From an uncultured Deferribacteraceae bacterium (GTDB lineage Bacteria; Chrysiogenota; Deferribacteres; Deferribacterales; Mucispirillaceae), in assembly GCA_947039055.1 (NCBI GenBank), contig CAMQYB010000101.1, positions 1-6,865 of the forward strand: DNA of 6,865 nucleotides. The letters are read 5' to 3'. The notes under the pieces are model-generated. The model was not told where the DNA came from and made no database searches. It saw nothing but the letters and a program-made list of their open reading frames with translations. This document shows positions 5,030 through 6,865 of the stretch, in pieces. The position numbers and the translations under genes are program-made. Position 1 is the first letter of the stretch, and the number at the start of each line of letters is the position of its first letter.

Positions 5030-6823
5030 TTATACCTTCTTAAAAACCGTTGAGTGACCTGTTGGAAAAGAGTGTGCTTTATCTAAAACAAATCTCTCTA
5101 ACACTTCTGATATATCAAAATCCATTAGATCTGCATACTTAAGCGATAAGTAATATAATGTTAATAGTGGATTAGGTTTATCATCATCAAACGTCTCTAC
5201 AAAATCAGTATTTATTCCAACTTTCAATAATCCATCTTTTCTCATAAACTTACGCTTAATCTCTACTAAAGCATCACTACTAATATTTATAAACGCCTTA
5301 TCTTTTGTGATTTCAAAAAATCTTAATGACGCTTCTATATAGAAAACATAATCTTCTAATGTTTGATTTTCAATTCTTTTATCACCGTAACTGCCTCTAA
5401 ATAACTCTTTGCCATCAAGCATATAGTCGCCTATTTTAACATATAACAACTTAGCATACTCTAAATAATACTCATCAGCTGTTGCTTCAAAAGCATCTAA
5501 TAGCGTTGTGCAGAAAATATAATTACTAGAGGTAACAACTTTATTATCAACTATCGGTTTTGATCTTGATGTTCCAATTTTTTCCGACACTTTATCAAAG
5601 ATCGGTTGTATTGCAACTCGTTTCACAAAATCTAATTTCTTAAGTGTGACTAAGCCGTTATCAACGTGTATCTCTTCAATTAAGAATTTTAGCTCATCTT
5701 CTGCAAGTATCGAGAATACAACATCGTTGACTTTATAGTAATATCCTTCAACTAAATTTCTGTTACCATCTAAACTATCTGCATCAATAGAATTTAATAT
5801 TCCGTAATCAGTTATCATATTTGATATAACAAAATCTATCACCTGTTTCCCGATATACAGATAGATTCTATCCTCAGTTAGTTCAAACATTTTAAAAAGA
5901 AACCTTGGAATTAAAGCGTTATCAAGTAACATTTTTTCAAAGTGTGGTCTAAGCCACTGTCTATCCATAGTGTATCTGAAAAATCCACCGTTGATATGAT
6001 CGTATAACCCTTTAGATACCATATTATTAGCTGTTAGGCATAAAAACTCTAACACATCTTGACTTTCTTCAGCGTAATCGGCTAAAAATAGTAGTGATGA
6101 TATGTATGGAAATTTTGCAGACTCTCTAAATCCACCGTACTGTTTATCCATTATTTTTTTAAATTCATTTATACCGATCTTTGCAAGTTTATCTCTATTT
6201 GTTTCAACTTTAGCTGGTACGCTATAGAAATCGTCTAAGAATTTTTCTCTTACCCTAACCACTTTATCGATTTCATATCGTTTTTTATTAAAAATCATTA
6301 CAACATTATTTAGAACTTCTTTAAATGATGTAAACTCTTCGCCTTTCTGCTCAGGAGGAAAATATGTGCCTCCATAAAAAGGTTTTAGGTCTTGATTTAA
6401 AAATACCGATAACGGCCAACCACCTTGAAGACCCGTTGATTGTAAATAAAATTGATACGTTTTATCCACATCTGGATACTCATCTTTATCTAACTTAATC
6501 GGAATAAATTTTTCGTTTAATATTTTTGCAATCTCTTCATCTTCAAAAGACTCTTTCTCCATCACTTTGCACCAATGACATGATGAGTAACCTGATGATA
6601 AAAAAATAGGACGGTTAAGCATTTTGGCAAGTTTGATCGTCTCTACTGACCATGTTTGCCACGCAACTGGGTTCTTAGAATGCATTAGTAAATACGATGA
6701 CTTTTCATGTTTTAATTGATTTTCTAAAATATTTCCACCCTCATATAAAATAAAACTTCTAAACTCTATGCTCTCTAACAGATGTACTCTTGATCCAGAG
6801 TAATAAATAATACGATAGTACAT
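5030..6823 (-). CDS. yyaL: YyaL/SPATA20-family thioredoxin-domain protein (DUF255)
   Basis: The family joins an N-terminal thioredoxin-like (DsbH-type) domain to an (alpha/alpha)6 barrel; its biochemical role is not established. Visible in the 597-residue frame: HEKSS (39-43), the CxxC motif CHWC (82-85, followed by K where most members have H), KESFEDEEIAKILNEKFIPIK, GGWPLSVF (134-141), GGTYFPP (151-157), YGGFRESAKFP (229-239), GGFFRYTMD (279-287), PHFEKMLLDNA (293-303), DADS (347-350) and EGYYY (359-363). No signal peptide, so cytoplasmic. The frame opens at ATG 6821-6823, but residues 1-31 are not family-like and lack an SD; the likely start is ATT at 6728-6730, giving 566 residues. Typical members have about 670-700, so the C-terminal end appears missing: the protein stops soon after SFPTGHS. 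Probably monocistronic. Confidence 0.9.
   Translation of the reverse strand: MYYRIIYYSGSRVHLLESIEFRSFILYEGGNILENQLKHEKSSYLLMHSKNPVAWQTWSVETIKLAKMLNRPIFLSSGYSSCHWCKVMEKESFEDEEIAKILNEKFIPIKLDKDEYPDVDKTYQFYLQSTGLQGGWPLSVFLNQDLKPFYGGTYFPPEQKGEEFTSFKEVLNNVVMIFNKKRYEIDKVVRVREKFLDDFYSVPAKVETNRDKLAKIGINEFKKIMDKQYGGFRESAKFPYISSLLFLADYAEESQDVLEFLCLTANNMVSKGLYDHINGGFFRYTMDRQWLRPHFEKMLLDNALIPRFLFKMFELTEDRIYLYIGKQVIDFVISNMITDYGILNSIDADSLDGNRNLVEGYYYKVNDVVFSILAEDELKFLIEEIHVDNGLVTLKKLDFVKRVAIQPIFDKVSEKIGTSRSKPIVDNKVVTSSNYIFCTTLLDAFEATADEYYLEYAKLLYVKIGDYMLDGKELFRGSYGDKRIENQTLEDYVFYIEASLRFFEITKDKAFINISSDALVEIKRKFMRKDGLLKVGINTDFVETFDDDKPNPLLTLYYLSLKYADLMDFDISEVLERFVLDKAHSFPTGHSTVFKKV
6735..6742 (-). promoter_or_regulatory. 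Strong Shine-Dalgarno inside the YyaL-family frame
   Basis: GAGGGTGG lies 4 bases (from its last G) or 8 bases (from GAGG) before the in-frame ATT at 6728-6730. No ATG, GTG or TTG is in frame near it. It is the strongest SD anywhere in the first 100 bases of this frame, which points to ATT as the start. Confidence 0.5.
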
Positions 6824-6827
6824 AAAT

Positions 6828-6855
6828 ATAATAGTATCTAATTACAATAGTACAA
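6828..6855 (-). promoter_or_regulatory. Possible promoter of the YyaL-family gene
   Basis: TTGTAC (6850-6855, 3 of 6) as -35, a 16-base spacer and TATTAT (6828-6833, 5 of 6) as -10. It would place the transcript start around 6821, at the first ATG, leaving the next 90 bases as leader before the SD at 6735-6742. An in-frame stop at 6842-6844 limits the frame upstream. Confidence 0.3.
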
Positions 6856-6865
6856 TAAATATAAT

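Overview
The window is strongly AT-rich. All genes I can support lie on the minus strand, so biological order runs from high to low coordinates. The content fits a chromosomal stretch of a low-GC, probably Gram-negative bacterium. It holds two housekeeping genes (the essential GTPase Era and a CNNM/CBS membrane protein of the HlyC/CorC type), a conserved thioredoxin-fold protein of the YyaL/SPATA20 (DUF255) family, and several Sec-exported proteins. I see no transposase, integrase, phage gene, tRNA, rRNA or CRISPR array. The species cannot be fixed from the sequence; a Deferribacterota-like or other low-GC Gram-negative lineage is only a guess.

Layout in transcription order. (1) 6824-6865: a weak promoter-like sequence. 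(2) 5030-6823: the YyaL-family gene. Its open frame begins at an ATG without a Shine-Dalgarno sequence, but the best SD lies 90 bases further in, before an in-frame ATT (6728-6730) where family homology begins. (3) 4687-5029: non-coding or decayed DNA with a 44-codon frame resembling the C-terminal end of a dicarboxylate/glutamate symporter, plus a palindrome next to a possible promoter. (4) 4478-4686: eleven tandem copies of a 19-bp AT-rich unit, ending at the SD of the next gene. (5) 3925-4467: an exported 180-residue protein of unknown function. (6) 3530-3924: a second leader built from the same kind of repeat, partly as a 38-bp (2 x 19) unit, with its own candidate promoter. (7) 2987-3529: a second 180-residue exported protein, about 54% identical to the first without gaps. 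(8) 2882-697: a CNNM/CBS protein (TTG start) followed after 2 bases by era. (9) 679 to the window edge: the start of another exported protein, 17 bases after era, cut off by the window.

The CNNM/CBS gene, era and the truncated gene look like one operon. The two 180-residue genes look like a duplicated pair, each with its own promoter and a long repeat-filled 5' leader. The most unusual features are that pair with its repeat leaders and the possible AUU start of the YyaL-family gene.
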